This document shows positions 1-9,689 of a stretch of 64,000 nt of DNA, piece after piece. The stretch spans positions 3,496,001 through 3,560,000 of the forward strand of contig NZ_CP092333.1 of the NCBI RefSeq assembly GCF_018595675.2. Reading direction: 5' to 3'. Under the pieces are notes generated by a model that saw nothing but the letters and a program-made list of their open reading frames with translations, searched no databases and was not told the DNA's origin. The stretch is from Flavihumibacter fluvii. GTDB taxonomy: Bacteria; Bacteroidota; Bacteroidia; Chitinophagales; Chitinophagaceae. The stretch's first letter is position 1, and each line of letters begins with the position of its first letter. The position numbers and the translations under genes are program-made.

Positions 1-1
1 C

Positions 2-208
2 GACCATAACGTGAATGAGACCCTTTCCATCTGCGATCGCGCCTATCTGTTAATTGAAGGAAAGATCTTCAAACATGGTACCGCTGAAGAGCTTTCAGAT
101 GATGAGCAGGTACGCAGACTTTACCTGGGCCGCAATTTTGAACTAAAGCGAAAAGATTACCTGTATGATGAAGTAATGAAGGGCATGGGTGATTTCCCTA
201 AGTTGTAA
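2..208 (+). CDS. lptB: LPS export ABC transporter ATP-binding protein LptB, C-terminal end (partial)
   Basis: This is the 3' end of a gene that starts before the window; the frame is open from base 2 and the visible part is 68 residues. It begins with the H-loop histidine in the sequence DHNVNETL, followed by the signature-like run DRAYLLIEGKI and the tail YLGRNFEL. Those runs are characteristic of LptB, the cytoplasmic ATPase that drives lipopolysaccharide from the inner membrane onto the LptC/LptA bridge. The Walker A and B motifs lie outside the window. An lptC gene is present at 27575-28231, so the transport system is split across the chromosome. The GH3-family gene follows 29 bases downstream on the same strand and may be co-transcribed. 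The LptB assignment rests on the C-terminal run alone but is distinctive. Confidence 0.85.
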   Translation, partial: DHNVNETLSICDRAYLLIEGKIFKHGTAEELSDDEQVRRLYLGRNFELKRKDYLYDEVMKGMGDFPKL

Positions 209-237
209 CGGTATTTTCAGTATTTTGCCGGTGCTGT

Positions 238-1740
238 ATGAAATTATTCTCGCCAGCCATATCAAGATTGGCCCGGCTAAGGCTCTGGCAAATCGAAGAG
301 TGGGTCAACAATCCGGTTGCCGCCCAGCGCGAAGTGCTGCAGGAATTGGTCACTTCTGCCCAATACACTGTATTTGGCAGGCAGTTCGGTTTTAATAAGC
401 TTTTCAACGTTCGCACCTTCAAACAAACAGTTCCCGTTCACGAATATGATGACCTTAAGCCCTACATTGAAAGAATGATGCAGGGCGAAGACAATGTATT
501 ATGGAACACCCCGGTTCGGTGGTTCGCTAAAAGCAGCGGAACCACTAGCGAGCGTAGTAAGTTCATTCCCGTTAGTGAAGAAAGTCTCGAAGAAAACCAT
601 TACCAGGGCGCAAAAGATGTGTTAACCCTGTATTACCGGCATAATCCTGATTCGGGACTTCTTACCGGTAAGGGACTGGTCATCGGAGGCAGCCACCAGA
701 TCAGTCAGGCTTCTGAAGAAATAAGTTATGGTGACCTCAGCGCCGTATTATTGCAAAACTCTCCTTTCTGGGGCCATTGGATCAGGACACCGGAATTGTC
801 CATTGCCCTGATGGATGAATGGGATAATAAAATTGAACAACTGGCCCTGTCTACCATTCCTGAAAATGTAACGTCCATTTCCGGGGTTCCTACCTGGAAC
901 CTGGTATTAATGAAACATATATTAGCCCTCACCGGCAAGTCAACCATCTCAGAAATCTGGCCGGAACTTGAACTCTATATTCATGGCGGTGTTTCATTTG
1001 TTCCTTACCGTGAACAATTCCGCAAACTGATCGGTAAGAATATCAATTACCTGGAAATGTATAATGCCAGCGAAGGTTTTTTTGCTGCCCAGGATAGTCC
1101 GGATGAAGACGGTATGTTACTATTTACCCGGCACGGCATCTTTTTTGAATTTATGCCGCTGGAAGAATACGGTAAAAAATTCCCCCATACAATTGGTTTA
1201 AACAGGGTGGAAATTGGCAAAAATTATGCGCCTGTCATCAGCACGAATGGTGGATTATGGCGTTATATAATTGGGGATACCATACAGTTTACTTCTTTAA
1301 AACCTTACCGTATAAAAGTAAGTGGCCGGTTGAAACATTATATTAATGCCTTCGGCGAAGAAGTGATCGTTGATAATTCAGACAAGGCAATTGCAGTTGC
1401 CTGTGACAAAACGGGCGCTACCGTAAATGATTATACTGCCGCACCGATATACTTTAGTGATAATGGAAATGGGGCGCATGAATGGCTGATCGAATTCGAA
1501 AAGACACCCGACGATATTGCCTTATTTGCATATGAACTTGATTCAGCTCTGAAGAATTTCAATAGCGACTATGAAGCCAAAAGACACAAAGATATTGCAC
1601 TTCGAATGCCTATTGTGCATGCCGCAAGAAAAGGCCAGTTCAATGAATGGCTGAGCCGCAACGGTAAACTGGGCGGGCAACACAAAGTACCCAGGCTAAG
1701 CAATGACCGCAAACTCCTTGAAGAAATCCTTGCCATTTAG
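238..1740 (+). CDS. GH3 auxin-responsive promoter family protein (acyl-adenylate-forming ligase)
   Basis: The 500-residue product belongs to the GH3 family of the adenylate-forming superfamily. Plant members conjugate amino acids to carboxylic acids through an acyl-AMP; the substrate of bacterial members is unknown. The phosphate-binding motif AKSSGTTSERSKFIP lies near residues 97-111, and the acid-binding/ATP region YNASEGFFAAQD lies near residue 276. A C-terminal cap includes KVSGRLKHYINAFGEE, the usual hinge segment. Length matches the family. The start at 238 is the first ATG after lptB and gives the expected N-terminus. The end is 14 bases from the converging FemAB-like gene. GH3 genes next to lptB recur in Bacteroidota, but no functional link is established. 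Confidence 0.9.
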   Translation: MKLFSPAISRLARLRLWQIEEWVNNPVAAQREVLQELVTSAQYTVFGRQFGFNKLFNVRTFKQTVPVHEYDDLKPYIERMMQGEDNVLWNTPVRWFAKSSGTTSERSKFIPVSEESLEENHYQGAKDVLTLYYRHNPDSGLLTGKGLVIGGSHQISQASEEISYGDLSAVLLQNSPFWGHWIRTPELSIALMDEWDNKIEQLALSTIPENVTSISGVPTWNLVLMKHILALTGKSTISEIWPELELYIHGGVSFVPYREQFRKLIGKNINYLEMYNASEGFFAAQDSPDEDGMLLFTRHGIFFEFMPLEEYGKKFPHTIGLNRVEIGKNYAPVISTNGGLWRYIIGDTIQFTSLKPYRIKVSGRLKHYINAFGEEVIVDNSDKAIAVACDKTGATVNDYTAAPIYFSDNGNGAHEWLIEFEKTPDDIALFAYELDSALKNFNSDYEAKRHKDIALRMPIVHAARKGQFNEWLSRNGKLGGQHKVPRLSNDRKLLEEILAI

Positions 1741-1754
1741 ACAATAGAACAATA

Positions 1755-2495
1755 TTAGTTCTTGCTGGCGATGCCCATTAACAGGTACGCCTTTTTCATA
1801 AAGTAATATGGAATAGTAAAATAATTGGTGGTGGTTATTTTATCCGCGCCAAAATCCAGTTTAAACCTTAGCAGGTTCTCAATAACTTTATCACTATTGA
1901 TTTCCTGGTAACCACCAAAATCGAAAGAGTCTATACCCTGTTCCTTAAATGCCAGCATTTCCCAATAATACAGGTATTTATTTACCCTGCCGATATGATT
2001 GCTATCAAGATGACTATCAAAACGTTTTGATGAAGAGTGCATCAGCCTGACTATCTTTTCTTCTTTATCCATTATAAATGAATGTGCTGCCAGAATTTGT
2101 CCATTTAATTCTGCGTAACAAATTTTAAGGGATGGACCATATCCTTCTAATGTGCCATAAGATTCAGGTGGTATTCCTTTAAGTAATGCAAATTCATTGT
2201 AGAATGCGAGGAATTTAGAAATATTTCCATCGGTATAACAAACAATATTCTCCTTCTCTGCATTCCTGACCAGCCTTTTAAGTGTCCTTGAAAAACCATC
2301 CAGTATTTGTTCCTTTGATTTCCTGAGATCAACTGCCACGGTGTAATTTGGGGCTTTGACCATTAATGGAACTTTTACTTCCGTTCTTATTTGGTTATAC
2401 GCTCTTATATCAAAAAGGCCCCAAATTTCATCTGGATAGGTAAACCAATATTCTTTTATAGGGAAGAACAGGAATTTCCTGGAAATCTTTATCAT
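1755..2495 (-). CDS. FemAB/GNAT-like acyltransferase domain protein
   Basis: A 246-residue soluble protein without signal peptide or membrane segments. The middle and C-terminal part, including LLKGIPPESYGTLEGYG, LNGQILAAHSFIMD and the FDFGGYQEINSD run, resembles the single-GNAT-fold half of FemAB-type transferases (BioF2-like domain). Those enzymes move amino acids or acyl groups onto peptidoglycan or cell-surface glycans. The GGYQE segment near residue 195 corresponds to the conserved region where FemAB proteins have DxxG. The gene stands alone, convergent with the GH3 gene and divergent from fabG. Base composition is noticeably more AT-rich than its neighbours, which could mean weaker codon selection or later acquisition. 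The substrate cannot be deduced. Confidence 0.6.
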   Translation of the reverse strand: MIKISRKFLFFPIKEYWFTYPDEIWGLFDIRAYNQIRTEVKVPLMVKAPNYTVAVDLRKSKEQILDGFSRTLKRLVRNAEKENIVCYTDGNISKFLAFYNEFALLKGIPPESYGTLEGYGPSLKICYAELNGQILAAHSFIMDKEEKIVRLMHSSSKRFDSHLDSNHIGRVNKYLYYWEMLAFKEQGIDSFDFGGYQEINSDKVIENLLRFKLDFGADKITTTNYFTIPYYFMKKAYLLMGIASKN

Positions 2496-2576
2496 TACAA
2501 CATTGTTATAGTTATAATAACGTCAAACTCGCACAAATTCGTATTTCTCCCTATTTTCACGGTTCAATATTTAATA

Positions 2577-3332
2577 ATGAGCCTATTAGCCAATAAAGTA
2601 GCGATTATTACCGGTGCCGCCCGTGGCATTGGCGAGGGTATCGCACTCAAACTTGCCGGGCATGGTGCCCACATCGCATTTACTTATGTAAGTGAAGGCA
2701 GCGCCCCAAAAGCCACTGCTCTTGCCGAAAAACTGGCAGCAATGGGTGTGCAGGCGAAAGCATACAGGAGCAACGCAAGCAACTACGAAGAATGCGAAAC
2801 TTTCGTCAATGATGTAGTGGCCACCTTCGGTAAAGTTGATATATGTGTGAATAACGCCGGCATCTCTAAAGACAACCTCTTATTGCGTATGACACCTGAA
2901 CAGTGGGATGATGTCATTCTTACCAACCTGAAGAGTGTCTATAATATGACCAAACAGGTCATCAGGCCCATGATGAAAGCCAAATCGGGCAGCATCATTA
3001 ACATGAGTTCCATCATCGGTATAAAAGGTAATGCCGGGCAAAGCAGTTATGCAGCATCAAAAGCAGGCATCATTGGCTTCACCAAATCCATTGCACTCGA
3101 ATTAGGCAGCCGGAATATCCGTTGTAATGCCATTGCCCCGGGTTTCGTAGAAACTGATATGACCCATTACCTCAAGGAAGGAACAGGTGCTGATGAGTTC
3201 CTGAAAAAAATTCCACTTGGACGCTTTGGTACCACCGAAGAAATCGCTAACGTAACCCTTTTCCTGGCCAGTGAAATGAGTTCTTATATGACCGGACAGG
3301 TTTTAAGTACCTGTGGTGGATTAAATATTTAA
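2577..3332 (+). CDS. fabG: 3-oxoacyl-ACP reductase FabG-type SDR
   Basis: A 251-residue classical short-chain dehydrogenase that reduces 3-oxoacyl-ACP with NADPH in fatty-acid elongation. The cofactor loop TGAARGIG lies near residues 13-20, NNAGIS near residue 94, the catalytic serine in INMSSIIG, and the Y-x3-K pair in SYAASKAG. PGFVETDM follows and the C-terminus ends in GQVLSTCGG, as in FabG. The frame is open upstream to 2391, but the ATG at 2577 gives the family N-terminus MSLLANKVAIITG and is preferred. It precedes an FAH-family hydrolase by 25 bases, so it may serve that catabolic run rather than housekeeping synthesis. A second FabG lies in the pigment cluster at 50276. Confidence 0.88.
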   Translation: MSLLANKVAIITGAARGIGEGIALKLAGHGAHIAFTYVSEGSAPKATALAEKLAAMGVQAKAYRSNASNYEECETFVNDVVATFGKVDICVNNAGISKDNLLLRMTPEQWDDVILTNLKSVYNMTKQVIRPMMKAKSGSIINMSSIIGIKGNAGQSSYAASKAGIIGFTKSIALELGSRNIRCNAIAPGFVETDMTHYLKEGTGADEFLKKIPLGRFGTTEEIANVTLFLASEMSSYMTGQVLSTCGGLNI

Positions 3333-3357
3333 ATGCTGGCCGTATAAAACTACATAT

Positions 3358-4368
3358 ATGAAATTGGTTTCTTACCTGCGGGAGGGACATGATCAGTTGG
3401 GTATTTATGTTGATGGGTACATTTATAATATGGAAACGCTCCATCCCGACCTGCCGGGCAATATGAATATGTTCCTGCAATATTGGGAAGAATCTTTTCC
3501 GGTAGCCCAGATCGGCGAGAGAATGGTTAAGGAAGGCCGGATACAAAAGGATAAAGGTTTCCCAATTGATCAGGCTTATCTGTTTGCACCTGTGCCCTTC
3601 CCAACTTCCTGTCGCGATGGTTATGCTTTCCGCCAGCATGTGGCAGCCGCAAGGCGCAACCGGAATGCACCCATGATCCCGGAATTTGACCAATACCCCA
3701 TATTTTATTTTTCCAACCATACAAGCATCCAGGGCCCGGGTGACATTATTTGCATGCCCGACCATTTGGATAAACTGGATTTTGAACTGGAAGCCGCAAT
3801 TGTTATCTGCAAAGCCGGAAGGAATATCCGTGCTGATGAAGCTGATGAATACATCGGAGGCCTTATGATCATGAACGACATGAGTGCCCGCAGATTGCAG
3901 ATGGAAGAAATGCTGCTTAACCTGGGGCCCGCAAAAGGCAAAGATTTTTCTACGGTCATTGGCCCCTGGCTGGTTACCACCGACGAATTGCAGGAATTTG
4001 AAATCCCTCCAAAAGAAGGACATACCGGCAAATCCTGGAACTTACGCATGACCTGTTCTGTGAACGGGAATCAGGTAAGTGATGGCAACCTGGGGGATAT
4101 GGACTGGACCTTCGCGGAGATTATTGAACGATGCGCCTATGGCGTAACCTTGCATCCTGGGGATATAATCGGAAGCGGGACAGTAGGTACCGGTTGCTTT
4201 CTTGAATTGAATGGAACAGGAAAATTAATTGACCCAAATTATACCGAACAATGGCTGCAGGATGGCGACCTGGTTGAAATGGAGATTACCGGGCTAGGCA
4301 AATTATCGAATACAATTGTTGCAGAGTCCACCAATCACTCCATCCTGGCGTTGAAGAAAAAGTCCTGA
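3358..4368 (+). CDS. Fumarylacetoacetate hydrolase (FAH) family protein
   Basis: A 336-residue cytoplasmic protein with the FAH fold. Members hydrolyse or decarboxylate carbon-carbon bonds of fumarylpyruvate-like or acylpyruvate-like intermediates from aromatic degradation, using a Mg2+ held by carboxylates. The metal-binding hallmark is LDFELEAAIVI near residue 141. MIMNDMSARRLQ and the GSGTVGTGCFLELNG segment near residues 263-277 are further family blocks. Length is longer than fumarylpyruvate hydrolases (about 200-280) and close to the larger FAH-like proteins of Bacteroidota. It sits between fabG and a flavin reductase on the same strand with 25- and 15-base gaps, which suggests one small catabolic unit. 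The precise substrate is not determinable. Confidence 0.85.
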   Translation: MKLVSYLREGHDQLGIYVDGYIYNMETLHPDLPGNMNMFLQYWEESFPVAQIGERMVKEGRIQKDKGFPIDQAYLFAPVPFPTSCRDGYAFRQHVAAARRNRNAPMIPEFDQYPIFYFSNHTSIQGPGDIICMPDHLDKLDFELEAAIVICKAGRNIRADEADEYIGGLMIMNDMSARRLQMEEMLLNLGPAKGKDFSTVIGPWLVTTDELQEFEIPPKEGHTGKSWNLRMTCSVNGNQVSDGNLGDMDWTFAEIIERCAYGVTLHPGDIIGSGTVGTGCFLELNGTGKLIDPNYTEQWLQDGDLVEMEITGLGKLSNTIVAESTNHSILALKKKS

Positions 4369-4383
4369 CTAATAAGGCATCGT

Positions 4384-5268
4384 ATGCTGATAAATTTCTC
4401 AGAAATACCACCCGCAATGAGCCAGCAGTGGCTGCAGCATGCAGTAGCCCCCAGGCCAATATGTTTTGCATCCACTATCAGTAAAAAGGGTGAGATCAAC
4501 CTGAGCCCTTTCTCTTTTTTCAACCTGTTCTCTATCGTACCGCCGGTATTGGTCTTTTCGCCATCCCGCCGGATGCGCGATAATAACACAAAACATACAC
4601 TGGATAATGTGCTCGAAGTACCGGAAGTGGTAATCAATATAGTAGATTATGATATGGTTCAGCAAACATCTTTAGCGAGCTGTGAATACCCTGAAAGCGT
4701 GAATGAATTCATAAAAGCCGGATTTACAGCTGAACCTGCCACCCTTATCAAGCCTCCAATGGTAAAAGAAAGTAAGGTGAAAATGGAGTGCCGCGTACTC
4801 GAAGTAAAACCACTGGGAAATGTTGGCGGTTCAGGAAACCTGGTGATATGCGAAGTACTGCGTATGCACATCAATGATAGTATTCTTAATGAACAGGGTA
4901 CAATGATCGACCAGCACAAACTACATCATGTTGCAAGGCTGGGAAGTCACTGGTATTGTAAAGTTGATTCCAATAGTCTTTTTGAAGTAGAAAAACCCAA
5001 TACACAATTGGGAATTGGCATTGATATGTTGCCTGGAAATATCAGGACAAGTAAAATCCTTAGTGGAAATGATTTGGGGCAATTGGCCAATGTGCAGGAA
5101 ATACCCATGGTCGATCCGGCTTATGATGATGATCGCCTTCGGAATATTTTTCAGTATTTTGGAGTGGATCCACAGGAAATGGAAAAGGAATTACACTTAT
5201 ACGCCAAAGAACTATTGGCAAGAAAAAAAATCATGGAAGCCTGGCAGGTTCTCCTGTCCCTGCAATAA
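4384..5268 (+). CDS. Flavin reductase family protein (flavoredoxin-like)
   Basis: A 294-residue protein whose N-terminal two-thirds has the flavin-reductase-like split-barrel fold that binds FMN. Supporting blocks are VAPRPICFASTISKKG near residues 18-33, NLSPFSFFN, then VVINIVDYDM and CEYPESVNEF. Members reduce free flavin for a partner monooxygenase or act as FMN-dependent reductases. The C-terminal 80 residues extend beyond the core domain and include a helical tail with many lysines. The gene follows the FAH-family gene by 15 bases. In Bacteroidota this pair often accompanies aromatic ring-cleavage genes (known association), but no dioxygenase or hydroxylase is visible here. Confidence 0.85.
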   Translation: MLINFSEIPPAMSQQWLQHAVAPRPICFASTISKKGEINLSPFSFFNLFSIVPPVLVFSPSRRMRDNNTKHTLDNVLEVPEVVINIVDYDMVQQTSLASCEYPESVNEFIKAGFTAEPATLIKPPMVKESKVKMECRVLEVKPLGNVGGSGNLVICEVLRMHINDSILNEQGTMIDQHKLHHVARLGSHWYCKVDSNSLFEVEKPNTQLGIGIDMLPGNIRTSKILSGNDLGQLANVQEIPMVDPAYDDDRLRNIFQYFGVDPQEMEKELHLYAKELLARKKIMEAWQVLLSLQ

Positions 5269-5337
5269 TTACTACTTCTCCAACATGTATTATTGGTATT
5301 ACTTCAGTATAATGGCAGACTACAGGTTACGATTACC

Positions 5338-6372
5338 TTAACCCAACATCATTTCAGGATAAAGTAGGTCAAGGGAAATTCCTTTTTTAGGGTAGGTTTC
5401 CATCAGGTAATCCAATACTTCAGGAATATTGTTGGAATACTGCTTCGTCACCACTTTTCCTAAGGCAATCCAGTTGAGCAATCGATTTGGAAACTGGTCA
5501 TCTATTTCCTTTAGTACAGTCACACCCAAACCTTCCAATGCAGCCGCATTACACAACTGTTCATATTGCCCCTTGATTGGAATCACCAATAATCTTTTAC
5601 CCAGGTGCATTACTTCGGCCGGTGTTTCAAATCCGGCACCAGTGATCAAGCCATAAGCATTGATCATACTTTCATTAAATCGTTGCTGGTTCACAGGGAT
5701 CAATGTCACATTACCGCTACGGGTCACCTGCTTTGCGGATTTTGAAAACAACTCAAACCGGAAAGAAGGAACCTGGTGTAAATGTTTCAGCAGGAAATCA
5801 TCACCAAAAGCTGATAAATACACTGTAAAGTGGCCAAGGTTCCTGGGATTCGCCTGCAGCACCTCCTTCTTGATCACCGGGGTATAAATGAAATCATCAT
5901 AGGCATCAAAATGCAATCCTACATAATGACTGGCTTTTGCATAGGATTTGAGCAGGAACTCCCCCATAAAATCTTTACGTGCAGGCCTGGGAACAAAGGG
6001 TGATTGAAAAGAGGCCTGGTGGCCAAAATTAACCGATGGCACTTTTTTCCAGGCACAGGCCAGTGAGGTAACGCACTCAAAATCATTAATGACAACGTCA
6101 TATTTTTCAACAGGTAAATCCCGGACCTCTTTCCACCACCTGTATGGCTGTAATTGTGTAGCCAGTTTTTTATATTGAAGTCCGCCGGTATTGTTATAGA
6201 AAAGGCTTAGTCCCTTACTCCTGAACCTTACCGGTAATTCACTTTGTAGCTGGCTATTGGCACCACTCAGGAAGATATCTACCTTGCCATATCTTTGCAG
6301 GTATGGCAGTAATTGTATTGCCCTGCTGATATGGCCATTGCCGGTTGCCTGTACTGCATAAAATATCTTCAT
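5338..6372 (-). CDS. GT-B fold glycosyltransferase of the MJ1255/VC2487 type
   Basis: A 344-residue protein with the UDP-glycosyltransferase-like GT-B fold. It starts with YAVQATGNGHISRA, the GxGH loop typical of MurG-like enzymes and of the MJ1255/VC2487 family. The C-terminal domain carries GLITGAGFETPAEVMHLGKRL near residues 238-258, the nucleotide-sugar binding glycine-rich segment. No signal peptide is visible, so it acts at the cytoplasmic face. It is 13 bases upstream-to-downstream of the LpxH-like phosphoesterase on the same strand, so the two are probably co-transcribed. That pairing suggests lipid or envelope glycan work, but neither donor nor acceptor can be named. Confidence 0.8.
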   Translation of the reverse strand: MKIFYAVQATGNGHISRAIQLLPYLQRYGKVDIFLSGANSQLQSELPVRFRSKGLSLFYNNTGGLQYKKLATQLQPYRWWKEVRDLPVEKYDVVINDFECVTSLACAWKKVPSVNFGHQASFQSPFVPRPARKDFMGEFLLKSYAKASHYVGLHFDAYDDFIYTPVIKKEVLQANPRNLGHFTVYLSAFGDDFLLKHLHQVPSFRFELFSKSAKQVTRSGNVTLIPVNQQRFNESMINAYGLITGAGFETPAEVMHLGKRLLVIPIKGQYEQLCNAAALEGLGVTVLKEIDDQFPNRLLNWIALGKVVTKQYSNNIPEVLDYLMETYPKKGISLDLLYPEMMLG

Positions 6373-6385
6373 AGTTTCTGTTATT

Positions 6386-7222
6386 TTAAACCGCCAGTGA
6401 ATTCACATAGAAATTCACCTCATCGGTAACTACATTTAAAATTGGATGATCACTTTCTGGTTTGGTATTGCTAAACAATTTTTCATCATAGGTATAAATA
6501 TGCCAATCGTTCTGGTAAAATTCCAGTGACGTCATATGCTCCACCCAATCACCCGAATTGAGGTACATCACACTGCCCTTCTCGGTTTCGACCATTCTTT
6601 TTTGCGGTTGATGAATATGTCCGCAGATCACATAGTCATATTTCTTTTCGATGGCTATTTCTGCAGCAGTGAGTTCAAAATCATTAATGCGGATAACTGC
6701 CTTATTCACTCTGGCCATCACCAATTTCGACAGGGAAACCCGGTCACGCCCAAAAGCCTTCATCATTAAATTGATCAGCCGGTTCAGTAATATCAGGAAG
6801 CCATAGCCGCTGCTACCCAGTTTAGACCAGAACTTTGCCGTACCCCTGGTCGTATTATCGAATACATCACCATGAAAAATCCAGGTCATTTTATGATTGA
6901 TCTCCATCACCAGCTTATCTGTTAGCTGGAAATTCCCCAGTTCAAGATCACAATACCGGCGCATGCATTCATCATGGTTACCTGTTATATAAATAACCCT
7001 TGTGCCTTTACCAATCATGCAAAGGATCTCTTTCACTACGGCCATATGGGTGGCCGGAAAATAGTGTTTACTGAATTGCCAGGCATCAATAATGTCGCCA
7101 TTAAGGATCAGCATTTGTGGCGCGATGCTTTTCAGGTAGTTGAGAACTTCTTTGGCTTTCGAGCCGTAGGTGCCCAGGTGTAGATCAGATAATATGGCTA
7201 CATCAATCGGACGTTTTTCCAT
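6386..7222 (-). CDS. UDP-2,3-diacylglucosamine diphosphatase-like metallophosphoesterase
   Basis: A 278-residue calcineurin-like metallophosphoesterase close to the LpxH-like group, which hydrolyses UDP-2,3-diacylglucosamine to lipid X in lipid A synthesis. The metal motifs are visible in order: SDLHLG near residue 10, LNGDIID near 39, TGNHD near 82, FHGDVFD near 117 and GHIHQP near 202. The frame stays open to 7318, but that start would leave only 35 bases before the divergent lysS. The ATG at 7222 gives the natural N-terminus MEKRPIDVAILSDLHLG and a normal divergent spacer, so I chose it. A glycosyltransferase follows on the same strand. Related phosphoesterases are used outside lipid A synthesis, so substrate confidence is moderate. 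Confidence 0.82.
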   Translation of the reverse strand: MEKRPIDVAILSDLHLGTYGSKAKEVLNYLKSIAPQMLILNGDIIDAWQFSKHYFPATHMAVVKEILCMIGKGTRVIYITGNHDECMRRYCDLELGNFQLTDKLVMEINHKMTWIFHGDVFDNTTRGTAKFWSKLGSSGYGFLILLNRLINLMMKAFGRDRVSLSKLVMARVNKAVIRINDFELTAAEIAIEKKYDYVICGHIHQPQKRMVETEKGSVMYLNSGDWVEHMTSLEFYQNDWHIYTYDEKLFSNTKPESDHPILNVVTDEVNFYVNSLAV

Positions 7223-7307
7223 ATATGAACGTTTGCCAAAATTCGCCAACAGATGTGAGCCCCGTGTAAACAGAAGGTTAAGGAATAGTGACTCCATTGC
7301 TATGAAA

Positions 7308-7336
7308 TTGTTATCCACCCAAATACATTATTTTTG
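7308..7336 (+). promoter_or_regulatory. Candidate Bacteroidota-type promoter for lysS
   Basis: A -7 element matching TAnnTTTG lies at 7329-7336 (TATTTTTG), with a TTG at 7308-7310 as -33 element and an 18-base spacer. The predicted start of transcription near 7341 would leave a leader of about 12 bases before the lysS ATG at 7354. The consensus is known for the primary sigma factor of this phylum; assignment here is by eye. Confidence 0.5.
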
Positions 7337-7353
7337 CGCTTCAAATTTGGCGC

Positions 7354-8871
7354 ATGCATTTATCTGAACAAGAGTTGATCCGGAGGGAAAAACTGCAACA
7401 ATTGGTGGAAATGGGCATTGATCCCTTTCCTGCCCCCCTGTTTCCTGTGAATACAACAGCAGCTTACATTAAGGAAAACTATAAAGGAGAAGAAAACAAG
7501 GCCGATTTCGCTGAAGTTTGCCTGGCCGGTCGCATCATGAGCATCCGTGACATGGGAAAAGCAAGTTTTGCTGTACTCCAGGACTCTACAGGCCGCATCC
7601 AGATCTATGTGAGAAGGGATGATATTTGTCCGGGTGAGGATAAGAACGGCTACGATAAAGTATGGAAGCACCTGACTGATATGGGCGATATCTTTGGCAT
7701 CAAAGGATTTGTTTTCACCACAAAAACCGGTGAAACTTCTGTTCATGTGCAGGAACTAACCCTGCTCACCAAAGCATTAAAACCGCTTCCGGTGGTAAAA
7801 GAAGCCGAAGGACAAACATTCGATGCGGTAACTGATCCCGAATTTAAATACCGGCAACGGTATGCAGACCTGGTGATCAATCCGGAAGTGCGCAACACTT
7901 TTATCAAGCGTACGAAAATGGTGAATACGATCCGCGAATTCCTGAATGACCGTGGTGCCATTGAAGTTGATACACCTGTATTACAAGCGATTCCCGGCGG
8001 TGCTGCTGCCCGCCCGTTCATCACGCACCATAATGCTTTGGATGTTCCTTTTTACCTGCGTATCGCCAATGAATTGTACCTCAAACGTTGTATAGTGGGC
8101 GGATTCGACTGGGTTTACGAATTCAGCAGGAACTTCAGGAATGAAGGTATGGACCGAACACATAATCCGGAATTCACTGTTCTGGAATGGTATACTGCTT
8201 ATAAAGATTACCTCTGGATGATGGAAACAACGGAAGCCCTGATGGAAAAAATCGCCATTTCCCTAAACGGCCATACCGAAGTTACGATGGGGGATAAACG
8301 AATTAATTTTAAAGCACCTTTCAGGAGAATTTCAATTTACGATGCGATCCTGGAGAATACGGGTATAGATATCAGCGAAAAAGATGAAGCAGGTCTTCGT
8401 GAGGTCTGTAAACAATTAAAGATTGATGTGCCGCCAAATATCGGGAAAGGCAAACTGGTTGATGAAATCTTTGGCGCAACCAGCGAATTCAAATACATAC
8501 AACCTACTTTCATTATCGATTACCCTGTGGAAATGAGTCCGCTTACGAAAAAACACCGCAGCAAGCCTGGACTGGTTGAGCGTTTCGAACTCATGGCGAA
8601 TGGCAAGGAAATTGCAAACGCTTATTCAGAACTGAATGATCCGATTGACCAGCGTGAACGCTTTGAAGAGCAGGTTAAACTAATGGAACGTGGTGATGAC
8701 GAAGCGATGTTCATTGACCAGGATTTTCTAAGGGCACTGGAATACGGCATGCCACCAACAGCAGGGATCGGAATTGGTATTGATCGCTTATGTATGCTCA
8801 TGACGAACCAGCCGTCTATCCAGGATGTATTGTTATTCCCGCAAATGCGGCCGGAAAATTTTGAGGACTAG
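7354..8871 (+). CDS. lysS: Lysyl-tRNA synthetase, class II
   Basis: A 505-residue class II aminoacyl-tRNA synthetase that charges tRNA-Lys. The N-terminal OB-fold anticodon-binding domain covers roughly residues 50-150 ([18 protein letters not shown]). Motif 2 is [17 protein letters not shown] near residues 257-273, and motif 3 is GIGIGIDRL near residues 471-479. Length matches bacterial LysS. It starts at the ATG at 7354 close behind a TATTTTTG promoter-like site. The last four bases overlap the converging SDR gene. It is a core housekeeping gene and gives no sign of transfer. Confidence 0.97.
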   Translation: MHLSEQELIRREKLQQLVEMGIDPFPAPLFPVNTTAAYIKENYKGEENKADFAEVCLAGRIMSIRDMGKASFAVLQDSTGRIQIYVRRDDICPGEDKNGYDKVWKHLTDMGDIFGIKGFVFTTKTGETSVHVQELTLLTKALKPLPVVKEAEGQTFDAVTDPEFKYRQRYADLVINPEVRNTFIKRTKMVNTIREFLNDRGAIEVDTPVLQAIPGGAAARPFITHHNALDVPFYLRIANELYLKRCIVGGFDWVYEFSRNFRNEGMDRTHNPEFTVLEWYTAYKDYLWMMETTEALMEKIAISLNGHTEVTMGDKRINFKAPFRRISIYDAILENTGIDISEKDEAGLREVCKQLKIDVPPNIGKGKLVDEIFGATSEFKYIQPTFIIDYPVEMSPLTKKHRSKPGLVERFELMANGKEIANAYSELNDPIDQRERFEEQVKLMERGDDEAMFIDQDFLRALEYGMPPTAGIGIGIDRLCMLMTNQPSIQDVLLFPQMRPENFED

Positions 8872-9689
8872 ATAAACAAGTCGTTCATTAGTTTATTGGC
8901 AGGGTTCACAGCATACTTACCAAGATCAGTAATACCTTCTGAAGCAAGGACTTCTTCATCAATGTAGAAATTACCCGTGTTTTCAAATGAAGGTCTTTTC
9001 AGGATATGAAATGCTGCCTCAGCCACGATCTCAGGCGTGCGACTCCGCTGGATCAGGAAATCTCCACCCAGCAGGTTTTCTACGGCTGCTGTTGCAATGG
9101 TTGTTTTGGGCCATAATGCATTGGCTGCGATTCTGTGCGGCTTCAATTCTTCCGCAAGTCCGAAAACAACCATACTCATTCCATACTTACTCATAGTATA
9201 GGCCAGGTGCGGGGCAAACCAACGCGGATCCATATTTAATGGTGGGGAAAGATTAAGGATATGCGGGTTGAGCGCATTCTTTAAATGCGGAATACAGGCT
9301 TTGCACATCAGGAAGGTACCCCGGACATTGATCCCGTGCATCAGGTCCCATTTCTTTGCATCAGTCTGTTCAGTAGGCGTAAGGCTGATTGCACTGGCAT
9401 TATTTACCAATATATCAATACCCCCAAATGCTTCAACAGTAGTTCTAACTGCCTGCTGAATACTTTCCTCATAACGGATATCCACCTGAAGGGGAAGTAC
9501 CTTACCAGTGCCCATTTTTGCAATTTCCTCCGCGGCACTATAAATGGTGCCATCCAGCTTAGGATGAGGTTCAATGGTTTTTGCGGCAATGGCTATATTG
9601 GCACCTTCAGCAGCCAGGCGAATAGCGATTGCCTTACCAATCCCTCTGCTGGCACCGGTTATGAGTACATTCTTGTTTTCAAATAACAT
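8868..9689 (-). CDS. Short-chain dehydrogenase of the HSDL2 type
   Basis: A 273-residue SDR with nucleotide loop [12 protein letters not shown] near residues 11-22, the NNASAI block near residue 101, and the Y-x3-K pair in [10 protein letters not shown] near residue 164. The [13 protein letters not shown] insertion after the second strand and the [19 protein letters not shown] segment after the active site are characteristic of hydroxysteroid dehydrogenase-like protein 2. In animals that protein is peroxisomal and linked to fatty-acid metabolism, and its bacterial homologues have no settled substrate. The SCP2 domain found at the C-terminus of the animal protein is absent. The gene converges on lysS with a 4-base overlap and has a long non-coding region upstream. 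Confidence 0.85.
   Translation of the reverse strand: MLFENKNVLITGASRGIGKAIAIRLAAEGANIAIAAKTIEPHPKLDGTIYSAAEEIAKMGTGKVLPLQVDIRYEESIQQAVRTTVEAFGGIDILVNNASAISLTPTEQTDAKKWDLMHGINVRGTFLMCKACIPHLKNALNPHILNLSPPLNMDPRWFAPHLAYTMSKYGMSMVVFGLAEELKPHRIAANALWPKTTIATAAVENLLGGDFLIQRSRTPEIVAEAAFHILKRPSFENTGNFYIDEEVLASEGITDLGKYAVNPANKLMNDLFI

Noticed and set aside
3247-4023. 258-codon open frame opposite the FAH-family gene
   Set aside because: It lies wholly antisense to a well-conserved gene, and its sequence shows no family motif. It is a shadow of codon bias.
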